Position numbers and translations under genes: made by a program | NCBI RefSeq assembly: GCF_018326005.1 | Contig: NZ_AP021903.1 | Location: 5,197,001-5,261,000, forward strand | DNA: 64,000 bases | Direction of reading: 5' to 3' | DNA from: Pseudomonas sp. Seg1 | GTDB lineage: Bacteria; Pseudomonadota; Gammaproteobacteria; Pseudomonadales; Pseudomonadaceae | The notes under the pieces: generated by a model | Told to the model about the DNA's origin: nothing | The model's database searches: none | Seen by the model: only the letters and a program-made list of their open reading frames with translations | Shown here: positions 39,083-50,240 of the stretch, one piece after another | Layout of the letters: every line of letters starts with the position of its first letter | Position numbering within the stretch: the first letter of the stretch is position 1

Positions 39083-39748
39083 TCAGTTGACGGTGCCACC
39101 TTTTGACTCAGCCATAATCTGCCGAATCGCGCCGACAAACGTCTCCACCGGCTGTCCACCCGTCACCGCGTACTGGCCGTTAAATACCACCGTCGGCACC
39201 GAACTCACCCCGCGCTGCAACCACAATTGCTCGTCTTCGCGCACCTGGTCGGCAAATTCATCGGACGCCAGAATCGCCTCGGCACGCTGACGATCCAGCC
39301 CGACACTTTCAGCAATCTGCACCAGTTGGCCGTGATCGGAAGGATTGCCGCCATCGCTGAAATAAGCCCTGAACAACGCCTCCTTCAACGGCAACTGCAA
39401 ACCCTCAAGCCCGGCCCAATGCAGCAAGCGGTGCGCATCGAAGGTGTTGTAGATGCGACTGTTGCCGTTGGTGCGAAAGGCAAACCCGAGTTCGGCGCCA
39501 CGGGCACGAATCGCCTCGCGATTCTTCTGCGACTGCTCCGGCGTCGAGCCGTATTTCTCGCCGATGTGCTCGGTAATGTTCTGCCCTTGCGGGCCCATCT
39601 TCGGGTTCAGTTCGAACGGCTGGAAATGAATGTTGGCCTGCACTTCGTTACGCAGGATCTCCAGCGCCTGCAGCAAGCCGTACAGACCGACGACGCACCA
39701 GGGGCAGGAAACGTCGCTGACGAAGTCGATGTTCAGAGTGGAATTCAT
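39083..39748 (-). CDS. DsbA-family oxidoreductase (FrnE-like)
   Basis: 221 residues, no signal peptide, so cytoplasmic. Thioredoxin-fold with active site CPWC in FVSDVSCPWCVVGLYGL, a helical insertion, and the cis-Pro loop GVSSVPTVVFNGQYAV. FrnE-type proteins are thought to act on protein or small-molecule disulfides. GAGG stands before the ATG. Stands alone. Confidence 0.92.
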   Translation of the reverse strand: MNSTLNIDFVSDVSCPWCVVGLYGLLQALEILRNEVQANIHFQPFELNPKMGPQGQNITEHIGEKYGSTPEQSQKNREAIRARGAELGFAFRTNGNSRIYNTFDAHRLLHWAGLEGLQLPLKEALFRAYFSDGGNPSDHGQLVQIAESVGLDRQRAEAILASDEFADQVREDEQLWLQRGVSSVPTVVFNGQYAVTGGQPVETFVGAIRQIMAESKGGTVN

Positions 39749-39813
39749 GACTCACCTCGCACGGCAAAATCCAGACGATACACCTGTCAGGTCTTGCAGC
39801 GACAGTGATGGCC

Positions 39814-39883
39814 CTATCGCTGGCAAGCCAGCTCCCACAAGGATCACACCGAACCTGTGGGAGCGTGGCTTGCCCGCGATGAG
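39814..39883. repeat. REP-type inverted repeat
   Basis: atcgctggcaagccagctcc and gtgggagcgtggcttgcccg are imperfect complements around an ~18-base centre, with cgcgat at the outer end. Another Pseudomonas REP family, distinct from the pair at 21691. Confidence 0.8.
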
Positions 39884-39910
39884 GACAGAAGCAACACCAC
39901 GATATTTCGG

Positions 39911-40945
39911 TTACAGCAGATTCCCGCCTACCACCGGCTCAATCTGCGCCCAGTGCGAAGTGTCTTCACGGTGCGCCTGCAAATACGGCAACACTGCCGC
40001 CAGCAGCGGTGCCTTGAAGGCCTCTTGAAAGCGATGCGCCAACCCGGGAATCAGCTTCAACTGGCTGCCACGAATATGCGCCGCCAGATGCACGCCATGC
40101 ATCACCGGCAGCAACGGATCGGCCGTGCCATGCACCACCAGCGTCGGCACCCGCAATTGATTGAGCAGAGCCACCCGGCTCGGCTCCGCCAGGATCGCCA
40201 TGATCTGCCGTTTGACCCCTTCGGGATTGAACGCACGGTCATACGACGCCGCCGCTTGTTGCAGCAAAACCTGTCGATCATCGGTGACCGCCGGGCTGCC
40301 CAGCGCGGCCAGCAAGTCAGCCTGTTGCTCCAGCGCCACCTCGCGGTTGGGCGCACCGCGTCGCGACAATAACTGCACCAGCGCCGCACTCGGCGCCGGC
40401 AAACCTTCGGCACCGGAACTGGTCATGATCAACGTCAGGCTCTCGACCCGCTGCGGCGCCATCGCGGCCAGGTGCTGGGCGATCATCCCGCCCATGCTCG
40501 CGCCCAGCACATGGAATTGCTCGACGTGCAACGCATCCATCAAACCCAGCGCATCGTCGGCCATGTCGGTCAACGTGTACGGCGCCGCCACCGGCAACCC
40601 GAGTTTGTAGCGCAACACTTCAAAGGTCAGATTGGCCTCGACCGGGGCCTGCCGCCAGGTCGACAGACCGACATCGCGGTTGTCATAGCGGATCACCCGA
40701 AAGCCCTGCTGACACAGCGCCACCACCACTTCGTCCGGCCAGTGAATCAACTGCCCACCCAGGCCCATCACCAGCAGCAGCGCCGGGTCCGACGCCCGGC
40801 CAATGCTCTGGTAGGCCAGGCTCACCTGCGCCAGGTCGACCCGTTCGGTCGGCACATTGACGTCGCACCGTGAGGCGGCGTAGGCCGGCGAGCCGAACAA
40901 AAGCGCGGCCAGCACGGCCGCGATCGAGAGAAAAAACTTACCCAT
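39911..40945 (-). CDS. exported alpha/beta hydrolase
   Basis: 344 residues. Signal peptide [20 protein letters not shown] (cleavage near AYA-ASR), then an alpha/beta-hydrolase fold: oxyanion region [15 protein letters not shown], nucleophile Ser in [14 protein letters not shown], acid in HGTADPLLP, catalytic His in PGLAHRFQ. The ATG at 40945 was chosen for the signal peptide; the frame is open to 41059. Substrate unknown. Confidence 0.9.
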   Translation of the reverse strand: MGKFFLSIAAVLAALLFGSPAYAASRCDVNVPTERVDLAQVSLAYQSIGRASDPALLLVMGLGGQLIHWPDEVVVALCQQGFRVIRYDNRDVGLSTWRQAPVEANLTFEVLRYKLGLPVAAPYTLTDMADDALGLMDALHVEQFHVLGASMGGMIAQHLAAMAPQRVESLTLIMTSSGAEGLPAPSAALVQLLSRRGAPNREVALEQQADLLAALGSPAVTDDRQVLLQQAAASYDRAFNPEGVKRQIMAILAEPSRVALLNQLRVPTLVVHGTADPLLPVMHGVHLAAHIRGSQLKLIPGLAHRFQEAFKAPLLAAVLPYLQAHREDTSHWAQIEPVVGGNLL

Positions 40946-41154
40946 GAAAAACACCGAAACGCAGAACCCCAGTAGAGCGCGAGTCTGATGAAGTTTGTAC
41001 AAGCGCGCTGCCACAGTTCGATGACAGTTTGATGAAGAGTGCCGAGCGGTCACCATCACGGCGATAACTATCTACCGCCATGGCCGAGCGCTTTCGCCGT
41101 TGAATGGCTCAGGACCGGAGCGCCTCCGCCGCTCCCCACCGCGAGCCGTTAACC

Positions 41155-44100
41155 ATGCCCGATCGATTATTGTTGAACACCCCCACCCTTGAGCCGCCCG
41201 TCCAGTCGACCGCAGGGCGCTTGCCGGCCCACCACGACGAGGGTCTGCTGCTGGATGCCGCCCACCGCTGGCGAGAAAGCTGCGAGGCGTTGCACCAGTT
41301 GTTTGCCCAAGTGCCTGCCGCGCGGGACACGCTGTTACAGGTGCTCAAGCAGCACCTGAATCTGGAACAAACCGGCGTCGGCCTGCTCTTTGACGCGCAG
41401 GATCCGCGTCCGCAACGGTTCATCCCGCTGGTGCAGGTGTGTGCCTTTGTCTTGCAGCAGCCATCGGCAACAATTGCCGTCGATGCGTCCTGTCAGGTCA
41501 CCGGCATTTCTACCGCTCACAGTTTGTTCGGCATCACGCCGGTGCAATTGCTCGCGAAGCTCAAGGCGCTATCCCTCGAACAGGCCCTGGAGGCGCGCTG
41601 GAACACCTATTGGGATGCCCGCGCGCCGGGCAGCCCGGTATCGCGCCGCGAGCGCGCCAGCCAGTTGTACCGCGAACATCTGGACGCGGCCGCGCAGCTC
41701 GCCTTCGCCCGGCGCAGCCTGACCGCCGAACAATTGCTGGCGCTCGCCACACTACAGGAGGCCAGCGCCGCCACACCCGCCATCACCACCGAGCAACTGT
41801 CACTGGTGCTGAGTAATGGCAGCAAGGTCAAATTGCCCGCTGCCTGGGTCATCAGTTTCGGGACCGAGGCGCCGGTCACCCAGTGGTTGTACTTGCCGTT
41901 GCGACCCGAAGCATTCCAGGTGTTTGCCCAACGTCAGGACCTTGAGACCTGGCTATCGACGCAACCGTTGGTACCCGCCGGTCTGCCGCACACCGACCTG
42001 AAATTTGAATACACCGGCAGACACCTGCCATTGACGGCAGGCATGACCGATCTGCTGGCTCACCAATACAAAGCCCAGCTCGATGCGCTGCGCAATGGCA
42101 GTGTCGGCAAAGCGGACCTGTACGAACAGGCCAGCCTGGCCCTCGACAACGTCGATCAGACCGATCATCAGCGCAAGACCGGCGCGGTGTTTGCCTCGCC
42201 GCCAACGCTCGACAACGTAGTGATCAAGCCTGAGCAGCAGGCCCTGTTCGGCAGCCTCTACGCCGACATTCCCTGGCCCCTGCGCCAGGCAGCGCTCAAC
42301 CGGCACCGCGACGCGCTCGAAACGCTGCTCGACAGCGCCGATGCCAACACCGCCCTGCAACCTTTCAAGCAGGCACACGAGACGCTGGAGACCGCCGAGC
42401 AATCCGCTGACAAGGCTGCGACTGCCTTGCTCGGCCGTGCGCGCGTCCTCGATCTGACGACGTTCAACCGTGAGTTCACCGCCCTGCACCAGGCGCACAA
42501 GAGCGGTCTGCACGCCGAAGCCGAATTACAAGGCTTGCTGGCCGAACTGAACCAGGACGAACGAGACCGGATCAAGGCCCTGCTCGACACGCCACAAAAC
42601 CCCGGCGCCGAGCATGTCGCGGCCAGCCTGATCCTGTCTACACATGAGCCGGATGCCGAGAGCTCGGCCCCCGCTGAACTCAACGGCCCGTTTGTCATGA
42701 CCCACCCGCAGGCATTGCTCGATCGGGCGTCTGCGCACAGCGTATTGCTGTACTGGCCGGGCACCGGCGGTGGTTTGCAACGTTTCGCCAATCGGCGGGC
42801 GCTGGAACAGCAGGTATTCAAGATTGCCGAGGTGGACACGGTACTTGCCTTGCAGTTGAAAAAAATCAGCGGTGATCCGCTGCAGCATGGCCTCAACCAA
42901 CTGACCAGTGACTTCGACGAACAGGCCGGCCTCCTGCGCTCGCGCCTTGCCGACACGAGTAAAAAAGCCGAGTACGACGAACAACTCGCCGACCTGCGCC
43001 AGCGCAGCCTCGGCACGTTACAGGTGCCGGTCAACGCCGCTCGCAGCCTGGCGTTCACTCAGGTGCTGGAGCAGGCAAACAGCGGCACGCTCGCCGACAC
43101 GCTACCGGACTGGCTCGCCCGGCTCGGCAAGACTGAGCGCAGTGCGCTCAAGCAACTGACCGAGACGTTCCTGCTCGCGATGCAACGCAGCCATAAGCAA
43201 CTGACCCTCGCTCTGGAACCACGGGACGACTTCACCCGCACACATCTGCATGAGCGACTGCGCAAGGACTTCGCACTCAAGGGCAGTTTCGAGATCACCC
43301 TCGACTTGCCCGACTCGGTAAAAATGGTCAAACGCTACAAACCCGCTCCCGGCCACTCGGGCTATGAATTGGTGCTGGAGCCCAGTGCCACCCGCAGCAA
43401 AATGCCGCTGGTGGAACTGGCCCAACTGAACATCGACAACACGCCATCGATGCAGCTCGAACCGCTTTCACTGCGCCTGACGTACATGCGGGTGGAGGTC
43501 AATGCAAGCGATGCGGTCGAGGCTGAAACCTTGAAAAAAGGTCTCACCCTGACCTGGCTGAAACGCGTGCTGCCGGAACTGGATCTGCCCCAGGCCTACG
43601 AAAAACGCATTCGCGAAGCGTTCACCGGCGCGTCCGACGAATCGGCTTTCGTCAGGGAGCATCGCCGCGAATGCCTGATCGAACCCTGGCGCGCGATGCT
43701 CAGACTGCAAGGTGAATTCGCCCGTTTGCAACACCACATCAGCCTGGAGGAATTGCAGATCCTCACCATTGCTGCTGACGCCAACACCGCGCAAGCCTGG
43801 CGATCCGAGCGCAAACGCGTGGTCATTCTTCCGGCCTATCTCAGCGCCGGCGGCACGGACACGCCCAATGAAGGTGCAGTCACCTTGTCCGGTGTGACCT
43901 TCATCGAGGAGCAGGTCAGCGGCATCACTCTGCTGTACCTGCCCGACAGTCCCGACGACCACTTTCTGCGCCGATACGACAACCTCGAAGCAGCGCGCAT
44001 GGCGTTGTACAGAATGTGCACACAGGACACCTGGATCCGCTATCTGGCCGGCCGGGCCTTGCAGGGTAAAGTCCGGGCGCACGTAAGCCGGCTCAACCAG

Positions 44101-46686
44101 GCCGTGCTCAAGCATTTCGACGCGATCATTGGCGTCGGCGAGCGCTGGCCGGCCAGTACCTCGTTCGCCGCGCACTTGCTGGATGCGCACATGGGACGAC
44201 TGATCGAAGCCCATCGCGGCACCTCGCGCTCCAACGATGCGCTGTACATGGAACGCCACGCGCTCAAGGGACCGCGCGCGTTCAACTACCTGAAAATGGC
44301 CATCGGCCTGCTGCCCTTCATCGGCAGCGCCATCGCCGTTTACGATGCCTGGACGGCGGCCAACCAGGCGGTGGCCGCGTTTCTGCGTGGCGAGGTCGGT
44401 GACGGTCTGGCCGAACTCGAATCGGTCCTGCTGTCATTGATCGACGCGGCCATGGATCTGCTGCCCGGCGAACTGGCGTCTTCGGCCTTGTCGCGTGCGG
44501 CCCGCTCAATGACTCGCGCACGCCAGATGCGCGTTTTACTCAGAACCACGGCAGCGCTAAAGAACACATCCCGGCGTCAGGCTCGACATCTCGCGGCACG
44601 GTTCTCCGGTTACGAATATGAAAAACCGATTTCCCTGGCCGGCCTGCAACCGGGCCGCGATGGCGTGTATCGCGGCATTTACCGGCATGCCGACGGCGAT
44701 TTCATTCTGCGTCAGGGGCGGATCTTCGAGGTGCAGCGCAGCAACGATTCACGCAACTGGCGCTTGCGCGGCACGCGCAAGGCCACCTACAAACAACCGG
44801 TCGCACTCAATGAAAACGGCGAATGGGACACCTGGTTCGGCGTCTACGGCAGTACGTTCGAGGGCGGTGGTCTGGGTGGCGGAAATGTGGCTGGGCATCT
44901 GGCTGATGCGCTTGATCCGATCTGGCCGCAGGCAATTCGTCAACGCCTGCCGCGCTGGTGGGCGGACCGGACCTTTCGCCGTCATCACTACCTGACCGAG
45001 CTCGCCGACGACCTTGCCGTGCAACTGGAAAGACGCGGCGGAAACAGCGACGTAACCATCAACCGTTATGGCGCAGCGAAGACGGATGCGGCACGCCAAC
45101 CCCTTCTGCCTGCCGCCGAAGCTGCCGCCATCGGTGATATTGAACTGGCTACCCGACGTTATCAGGCATTGCTCGAACTGGAACCGCTGACCCACGGCAA
45201 CAAACGTCGCGCCTTGATCGAGATGCAAAGCAAAAACGCCGCACTCCTGGCTGACCGATACACACGCCGCGCCATTCACAACTCGCACAGTACCGTGCCA
45301 CTGACAAAACGGATCCTGGAACTGAACAGGCAACTGGATGAACTGCCGCACGATGCTCTCGCGCAACGCCTGACACTGATGGAAGAGCGCCGCCAACTGC
45401 GGCTGGAATACCTGCGCAAACTGGACCGGATGGAAGACCTCAGGGTTGACGTCAACCATTGGTATGAACGCGTTCGCGTTGCGGCGGACAAGAAACTGGT
45501 GGCCAGCCTTGTCGATGACCTGAACGCCAAACACAGTCCGTTTCTACTGAGCTTTCAGAAAACCTATCAACGCCTTGAGGCGGTACAGCGTGCCGGTAGC
45601 GTCGGCGACGCTTCATGGATTTATCTGCTGGGGCAGGCGCGCCGATTACGGGAAAAGGTCGCCCGTGCGCTCAATACCCATCACGATCTGCTCAGCGCCA
45701 ACGTCACCCGCGTACAGCGCGATGCCATTCTTCAAGACTGCGTCGATACGTACGCGCAATTTATCCGTGAAATGAAAGTCTGGACCGCCAGCTACCCGCA
45801 GTATTTCCATGAAGAACTGATAGAGCCGCTGATCTCCGGGATAGAAAAGCTCGGCGAACAGGCGCGCAAAAACATTGGCACCCCGGTGCATGCCACGCCA
45901 CCGCAAGGCAGTATCAATCGCAAAGTCTTTCCCACCGAAGACGATCAATGGCTGATCGGCGTAGAGCGATGGGACAAGAAAAACAAGAAGCTTCAGTTCG
46001 AAATGAACAGCGGCGAAGTCTGGGAACAGACCGCAAGCGGCAAGTATCGACTGACAGAGTCTGCGCCACCGGCGCCGCCTCAACTGAGCCTGTCGACACT
46101 GGTAAACGAAGCGCGCAAACGCCTGGACTTTCAGGCGAGTTATCGGGCCCGGGTCGAGTCCTACGCCGATCAGGACATGCTGCCGGTCGACCTTGAACAC
46201 ATGATGGTCAGTGAAGCCGCAGAGCTGAGACACCGCGCCGACCGGATCGCGAACGTCGCGCCGCAGGATCCGGTCATTCCCCAACTACGCAATAAGGCCA
46301 ACGAGCTGATAGCCACCGGTCGCAACCTGCGTACCCGCCAGTCACTGACCAGTAAAAGGCCCACTGACGGCATGCTGCTGGACCTGATCGAACAGGAGGC
46401 CGTAGAGATCCGCAAACCCAGCCTGCTGAAAAACCTCAGCAAACCAAAAGCGCGCAAAGACTACCTGCAGGAGTATGAGATCTGGGATCAGACCCTGATC
46501 CCCAATGAGCTACTGTGGTATGCCCACTTTCATTACGCCAGCGCAACGCCGGTGATGCGCACATTCGAAAAGGCCCACCTGAAACTGCCTGAACACCGCT
46601 TCTTGACTCATGCCGATAACGCCAGCCTGCCATATGCCGATATTGGTAAACAGTCGGCGGTGTTGACGCATTTCGAAGCGCTTTGA
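41155..46686 (+). CDS. giant dermonecrotic-toxin-like protein
   Basis: 1,843 residues from the ATG at 41155 (an in-frame ATG at 41104 has no better ribosome site). The N-terminal half, rich in Leu/Gln/Ala helices with FGITPVQLLAKLKALSLEQAL, resembles the DUF6543/dermonecrotic toxin domain of Pseudomonas proteins. Near residues 1043-1110 there is a hydrophobic stretch, MAIGLLPFIGSAIAVYDAWT and LLSLIDAAMDLLPGELAS, the kind of segment used by large toxins for membrane insertion. The C-terminal ~700 residues are mostly helical and end in LWYAHFHYASATPVMRTFEK, a conserved-looking close. No classical signal peptide, type VI marker or adjacent immunity gene was recognised. Activity cannot be assigned. 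Confidence 0.78.
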   Translation: MPDRLLLNTPTLEPPVQSTAGRLPAHHDEGLLLDAAHRWRESCEALHQLFAQVPAARDTLLQVLKQHLNLEQTGVGLLFDAQDPRPQRFIPLVQVCAFVLQQPSATIAVDASCQVTGISTAHSLFGITPVQLLAKLKALSLEQALEARWNTYWDARAPGSPVSRRERASQLYREHLDAAAQLAFARRSLTAEQLLALATLQEASAATPAITTEQLSLVLSNGSKVKLPAAWVISFGTEAPVTQWLYLPLRPEAFQVFAQRQDLETWLSTQPLVPAGLPHTDLKFEYTGRHLPLTAGMTDLLAHQYKAQLDALRNGSVGKADLYEQASLALDNVDQTDHQRKTGAVFASPPTLDNVVIKPEQQALFGSLYADIPWPLRQAALNRHRDALETLLDSADANTALQPFKQAHETLETAEQSADKAATALLGRARVLDLTTFNREFTALHQAHKSGLHAEAELQGLLAELNQDERDRIKALLDTPQNPGAEHVAASLILSTHEPDAESSAPAELNGPFVMTHPQALLDRASAHSVLLYWPGTGGGLQRFANRRALEQQVFKIAEVDTVLALQLKKISGDPLQHGLNQLTSDFDEQAGLLRSRLADTSKKAEYDEQLADLRQRSLGTLQVPVNAARSLAFTQVLEQANSGTLADTLPDWLARLGKTERSALKQLTETFLLAMQRSHKQLTLALEPRDDFTRTHLHERLRKDFALKGSFEITLDLPDSVKMVKRYKPAPGHSGYELVLEPSATRSKMPLVELAQLNIDNTPSMQLEPLSLRLTYMRVEVNASDAVEAETLKKGLTLTWLKRVLPELDLPQAYEKRIREAFTGASDESAFVREHRRECLIEPWRAMLRLQGEFARLQHHISLEELQILTIAADANTAQAWRSERKRVVILPAYLSAGGTDTPNEGAVTLSGVTFIEEQVSGITLLYLPDSPDDHFLRRYDNLEAARMALYRMCTQDTWIRYLAGRALQGKVRAHVSRLNQAVLKHFDAIIGVGERWPASTSFAAHLLDAHMGRLIEAHRGTSRSNDALYMERHALKGPRAFNYLKMAIGLLPFIGSAIAVYDAWTAANQAVAAFLRGEVGDGLAELESVLLSLIDAAMDLLPGELASSALSRAARSMTRARQMRVLLRTTAALKNTSRRQARHLAARFSGYEYEKPISLAGLQPGRDGVYRGIYRHADGDFILRQGRIFEVQRSNDSRNWRLRGTRKATYKQPVALNENGEWDTWFGVYGSTFEGGGLGGGNVAGHLADALDPIWPQAIRQRLPRWWADRTFRRHHYLTELADDLAVQLERRGGNSDVTINRYGAAKTDAARQPLLPAAEAAAIGDIELATRRYQALLELEPLTHGNKRRALIEMQSKNAALLADRYTRRAIHNSHSTVPLTKRILELNRQLDELPHDALAQRLTLMEERRQLRLEYLRKLDRMEDLRVDVNHWYERVRVAADKKLVASLVDDLNAKHSPFLLSFQKTYQRLEAVQRAGSVGDASWIYLLGQARRLREKVARALNTHHDLLSANVTRVQRDAILQDCVDTYAQFIREMKVWTASYPQYFHEELIEPLISGIEKLGEQARKNIGTPVHATPPQGSINRKVFPTEDDQWLIGVERWDKKNKKLQFEMNSGEVWEQTASGKYRLTESAPPAPPQLSLSTLVNEARKRLDFQASYRARVESYADQDMLPVDLEHMMVSEAAELRHRADRIANVAPQDPVIPQLRNKANELIATGRNLRTRQSLTSKRPTDGMLLDLIEQEAVEIRKPSLLKNLSKPKARKDYLQEYEIWDQTLIPNELLWYAHFHYASATPVMRTFEKAHLKLPEHRFLTHADNASLPYADIGKQSAVLTHFEAL

Positions 46687-46704
46687 TCGCCGTCCCTAAA
46701 ACAA

Positions 46705-46736
46705 AACACCCGCTGGCTTTTTGGCTCAGCGGGTGT
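46705..46736 (-). terminator. terminator of metE, shared with the toxin-like gene
   Basis: Perfect 11-bp stem aacacccgctg / cagcgggtgtt. On the minus strand it is followed by TTGTTTTAGG, so it mainly serves metE (stop at 46763); on the plus strand it lies 19 bases after the toxin-like gene. Confidence 0.82.
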
Positions 46737-46762
46737 TCTGCATCAATCGACAGGCCAGAGGT

Positions 46763-49075
46763 TTACGCCAGTTGACTGCGCAACTGCCGCGCCGCCGCCA
46801 CCATGTTCACCAGCGCCGCTTCCGTCTCCGGCCACGCACGCGTCTTCAAGCCGCAATCGGGGTTGACCCACAGGCGCTCGGCGGGAATCCGCTTCACTGC
46901 CTTGCTCATCAGTTTGACCATCTCGGCAGTGTCCGGCACCCGTGGCGAGTGAATGTCGTAGACCCCCGGGCCGATGTCGTTCGGGTAGTCGAACGCTTCA
47001 AAGGCTTCCAGCAATTCCATGTCCGAGCGCGAGGTTTCGATGGTGATGACGTCGGCGTCCATGGCGGCAATTGCCTTGATCACGTCGTTGAATTCGCTGT
47101 AGCACATGTGGGTGTGGATCTGCGTTTCATCGTTGACGCCGGAGGCCGTAAGACGGAACGCTTCCACCGCCCAATCCAGATACTCCTGCCATTGCGCCCG
47201 GCGCAGCGGCAGGCCTTCGCGGAAAGCGGCTTCGTCAATCTGCACGATCTTGATCCCGGCGCGTTCCAGATCCACCACTTCATCACGCAGGGCCAGCGCC
47301 AATTGCTGCGCCTGGACTTTGCGCGACACGTCTTCGCGAGGGAACGACCACATCAGCATGGTCACGGGACCGGTGAGCATGCCTTTCATGACCTTGTCGG
47401 TCAGGCTCTGCGCGTAGGTGATCCAGTCAACGGTCATGGCTTGCGGACGACTGAGGTCGCCATAAATCACCGCCGGTTTCACACAGCGCGAACCGTAGCT
47501 CTGTACCCAGCCGAAACGCGTGAACAGGTAGCCGTCGAGCTGCTCGGCGAAGTACTCGACCATGTCATTGCGCTCGGCTTCACCGTGTACCAGCACGTCC
47601 AGGCCGAGGCGTTCCTGCACCTGCACGGCGTGGCGGATTTCACTGCGCATGGCGTCGTGATAATCGTTGGCCGACAGCTTGCCCTGCTTGAACGCCTGAC
47701 GCGCCAGACGGATCGCACCGGTCTGCGGGAACGAGCCAATCGTAGTGGTCGGGAACGTCGGCAATTGCAGACGCGCCTGTTGCCGGGCGATGCGTTTGGC
47801 AAACGGCGAATGACGCTGACTGTCCTCAGCATTGATCGCGCTGATCCGCGCCTGCACCTCGGGTTTATGAATGCGCGACGACTGCGCACGGCTGGCCTGA
47901 ATCGCCCGGCTCTGAGCCAGTGCGTTTTGCACTTTGGGCGCTTGTGGATCGTTCAAGGCATCGCGCAGCACCGAGATTTCGCTGCACTTCTGTACGGCAA
48001 ACGCCAGCCAGCTCTTGAGTTCCGGATCGAGCTTGTCTTCACGCTCGACATCCACCGGGCTGTGCAGCAACGAGCAGGAACTGCTGACCCACAGGTTGTC
48101 GCCAAAACGCTCCTGCGCCGATTGCAGTTGCGCCAGCGCCTGCTCCAGTTCGCAGCGCCAGACGTTGCGCCCGTTGACCAGGCCCACCGAAAGAATCTTG
48201 TAGGTCGGCAGGCGATCCAGCACATGGCCGAGTTGCTCCGGTGCCCGCACCGCATCGATGTGCAGTCCTTGCACCGGCAGGCCCACGGCCAGGCCGAGGT
48301 TGTCCTGCAGACCACTGAAGTAGGTCGCCACGAGTTTCTTCAGCGGCGAATACTGGAGGATGTGATAAGCGCGTTCGAAGGCGCTTTTCCACGCTTGCGG
48401 CAAGTCGAGGGTGAGGATCGGTTCGTCGATCTGCACCCACTCCACGCCTTGGGCAGCGAGGCGGCCGAGGATTTCGTTGTACACCGGCAGCAGGCGTTCA
48501 AGCAGATCGAGTTTGTCGAATTCATTGCCTTTGGCCTTGCCCAGCCACAGGTAAGTCAGCGGGCCGATGATCACCGGTTTGACGTTGTGCCCCAGTGCCC
48601 GGGCCTCTTCGACTTCGTCGAACAGCTGTTCCCAGCTCAGCTTGAACGGTTGGTCAGCGGTGAATTCCGGGACGAGATAGTGGTAGTTGGTGTCGAACCA
48701 CTTGGTCAGCTCTTGGGCGTACTGAGTCTTGCCGTGCTCGCCGCCGCAGCAGCCTGCCGTCGCGCCGCGAGCCATGGCGAACAGCGTATCGAGGCTCGGC
48801 TGGCCGTGTTCATCGCGCACATTGTCGAAACGCTCGGGGATCACGCCGAAGGTCAGCGAATGAGTCAGCACCTGGTCATACCAGGCGAAGTCGCCGACCG
48901 GCAGCAGGTCGATGCCGGCATCTTTCTGCAACTGCCAGTGAGCGGCGCGCAGATCACAGCCGACCTGGTTCAGCGCGGCCTGATCGAGATCGCCTTTCCA
49001 GTAGGCTTCGAGGGCTTTTTTCAGTTCGCGGTCGGCGCCGATGCGCGGAAAACCAAGGGTGTGGGCCACGGCCAT
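46763..49075 (-). CDS. metE: cobalamin-independent methionine synthase
   Basis: 770 residues. Transfers a methyl group from methyltetrahydrofolate polyglutamate to homocysteine. N-terminal [21 protein letters not shown]-terminal zinc site in [12 protein letters not shown] and [13 protein letters not shown]. The ATG at 49075 starts the family's N-terminus; the frame extends 50 codons further but through the metE-metR control region. Divergent from metR, the classical arrangement. Confidence 0.97.
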   Translation of the reverse strand: MAVAHTLGFPRIGADRELKKALEAYWKGDLDQAALNQVGCDLRAAHWQLQKDAGIDLLPVGDFAWYDQVLTHSLTFGVIPERFDNVRDEHGQPSLDTLFAMARGATAGCCGGEHGKTQYAQELTKWFDTNYHYLVPEFTADQPFKLSWEQLFDEVEEARALGHNVKPVIIGPLTYLWLGKAKGNEFDKLDLLERLLPVYNEILGRLAAQGVEWVQIDEPILTLDLPQAWKSAFERAYHILQYSPLKKLVATYFSGLQDNLGLAVGLPVQGLHIDAVRAPEQLGHVLDRLPTYKILSVGLVNGRNVWRCELEQALAQLQSAQERFGDNLWVSSSCSLLHSPVDVEREDKLDPELKSWLAFAVQKCSEISVLRDALNDPQAPKVQNALAQSRAIQASRAQSSRIHKPEVQARISAINAEDSQRHSPFAKRIARQQARLQLPTFPTTTIGSFPQTGAIRLARQAFKQGKLSANDYHDAMRSEIRHAVQVQERLGLDVLVHGEAERNDMVEYFAEQLDGYLFTRFGWVQSYGSRCVKPAVIYGDLSRPQAMTVDWITYAQSLTDKVMKGMLTGPVTMLMWSFPREDVSRKVQAQQLALALRDEVVDLERAGIKIVQIDEAAFREGLPLRRAQWQEYLDWAVEAFRLTASGVNDETQIHTHMCYSEFNDVIKAIAAMDADVITIETSRSDMELLEAFEAFDYPNDIGPGVYDIHSPRVPDTAEMVKLMSKAVKRIPAERLWVNPDCGLKTRAWPETEAALVNMVAAARQLRSQLA

Positions 49076-49132
49076 GTCGAAGGTGCTCCATTTGCGTAAA
49101 AGATGGCGCCATTGTCGACAGCCCGACCAACA

Positions 49133-49145
49133 TGAGACAAACTCA
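49133..49145. promoter_or_regulatory. possible MetR binding site
   Basis: TGAG-ACAAA-CTCA is a perfect palindrome of the form TGAR-N5-YTCA, close to the MetR consensus TGAA-N5-TTCA, placed between the divergent metE and metR starts. Confidence 0.55.
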
Positions 49146-49188
49146 ACCTTTTCGTGTTGATCACAAGTTTTCCTCATGGAGCCAGCCG

Positions 49189-50106
49189 GTGCTTGAAATC
49201 CGTCACCTGAAAACCCTGCACGCACTGCGCGAAGCCGACAGCCTGGTCGATGCTGCCGATCGTTTGCACCTGACCCAATCGGCGCTGTCCCACCAGTTCA
49301 AGGAACTCGAAGAGCGCATGGGCATGCCGTTGTTCGTGCGCAAGACCAAACCGGTGCGCTTCACCAGCGCCGGCCTGCGCCTGCTGCAACTGGCCGACGC
49401 CACTCTGCCGCTGCTGCGCGCCGCCGAGCGTGATATCGGTCGCCTGGCCGGCGGCACCGCCGGACGTTTGCACATGGCGATCGAATGCCACAGCTGCTTC
49501 CAGTGGCTGATGCCGACCATCGACCAGTTCCGCGATGCGTGGCCGGAAGTCGAACTCGACCTCGCTTCGGGCTTCTCCTTCGCCCCGCTGCCGGCGCTGG
49601 CCCGGGGCGACCTGGACTTGGTGGTGACCTCCGACCCGCTGGACATCTCCGGCATTACCTACGTGCCGTTGTTCACTTACGAAGCCATGCTCGCGGTGGC
49701 CAATCAGCACGCGTTGGCCAGCAAACCGTACATCGTCCCTGAGGATTTGCTGACGGAAACGCTGATCACCTACCCGGTGGAACGCGATCGTCTGGACATC
49801 TTCACGCGCTTCCTCGAACCGGCCGACATCGAACCGGCACAAGTACGCACCTCGGAACTGACGGTGATGATGATGCAACTGGTCGCCAGCGGCCGTGGCG
49901 TCTGCGGCATGCCGCACTGGGCGCTGCATGAATACAGCTCGCGTGGTTACGTGAAGGGCAAGCGGCTGGGCGAGAAAGGTCTGTTCGCCACGCTGTACGC
50001 AGCGATCCGTGCGGACATGCTCGATGCGCCGTACATGCGCGATTTTTTGCTGACGGCCAAGGACACCTCGTTCTCGACCCTGGATGGCGTCAGCGCCGTA
50101 CGCTGA
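49189..50106 (+). CDS. metR: LysR-family regulator of methionine synthesis
   Basis: 305 residues. [21 protein letters not shown] and effector-domain blocks [12 protein letters not shown] and [16 protein letters not shown] match MetR, which responds to homocysteine. The GTG at 49189, with GGAG 7 bases upstream, gives [15 protein letters not shown], aligning with the family's N-terminus. The upstream ATG at 49132 would place the palindromic operator inside the coding region, so I reject it. Confidence 0.93.
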   Translation: MLEIRHLKTLHALREADSLVDAADRLHLTQSALSHQFKELEERMGMPLFVRKTKPVRFTSAGLRLLQLADATLPLLRAAERDIGRLAGGTAGRLHMAIECHSCFQWLMPTIDQFRDAWPEVELDLASGFSFAPLPALARGDLDLVVTSDPLDISGITYVPLFTYEAMLAVANQHALASKPYIVPEDLLTETLITYPVERDRLDIFTRFLEPADIEPAQVRTSELTVMMMQLVASGRGVCGMPHWALHEYSSRGYVKGKRLGEKGLFATLYAAIRADMLDAPYMRDFLLTAKDTSFSTLDGVSAVR

Positions 50107-50127
50107 TCGAAACAACGCCACCCTCCC

Positions 50128-50215
50128 CTGTAGGAGCGAGCCTGCTCGCGATAGCGGTGTGTCAGTCACCTGGATGCTGACTGAAAGATCGCTATCGCGA
50201 GCAGGCTCGATCCAC
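50128..50215. repeat. REPIN (inverted REP pair), second copy
   Basis: ctgtaggagcgagcctgctc and its partner cgcgagcaggctcgatccac, 21 bases after metR. Same family as 21691-21781, with several base differences. Confidence 0.9.
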
Positions 50216-50240
50216 CTAGTCATTGTGATGAGAGGGTTTA

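Noticed and set aside
46721..49099. 792-codon open frame on the plus strand opposite metE
   Set aside because: It is the antisense shadow of a well-conserved gene; the product is Arg/His/Gln/Val-rich with no recognisable domain. Similar long antisense frames opposite glpK, glpD, aauS/aauR, argG and the Ig-repeat gene were rejected for the same reason.
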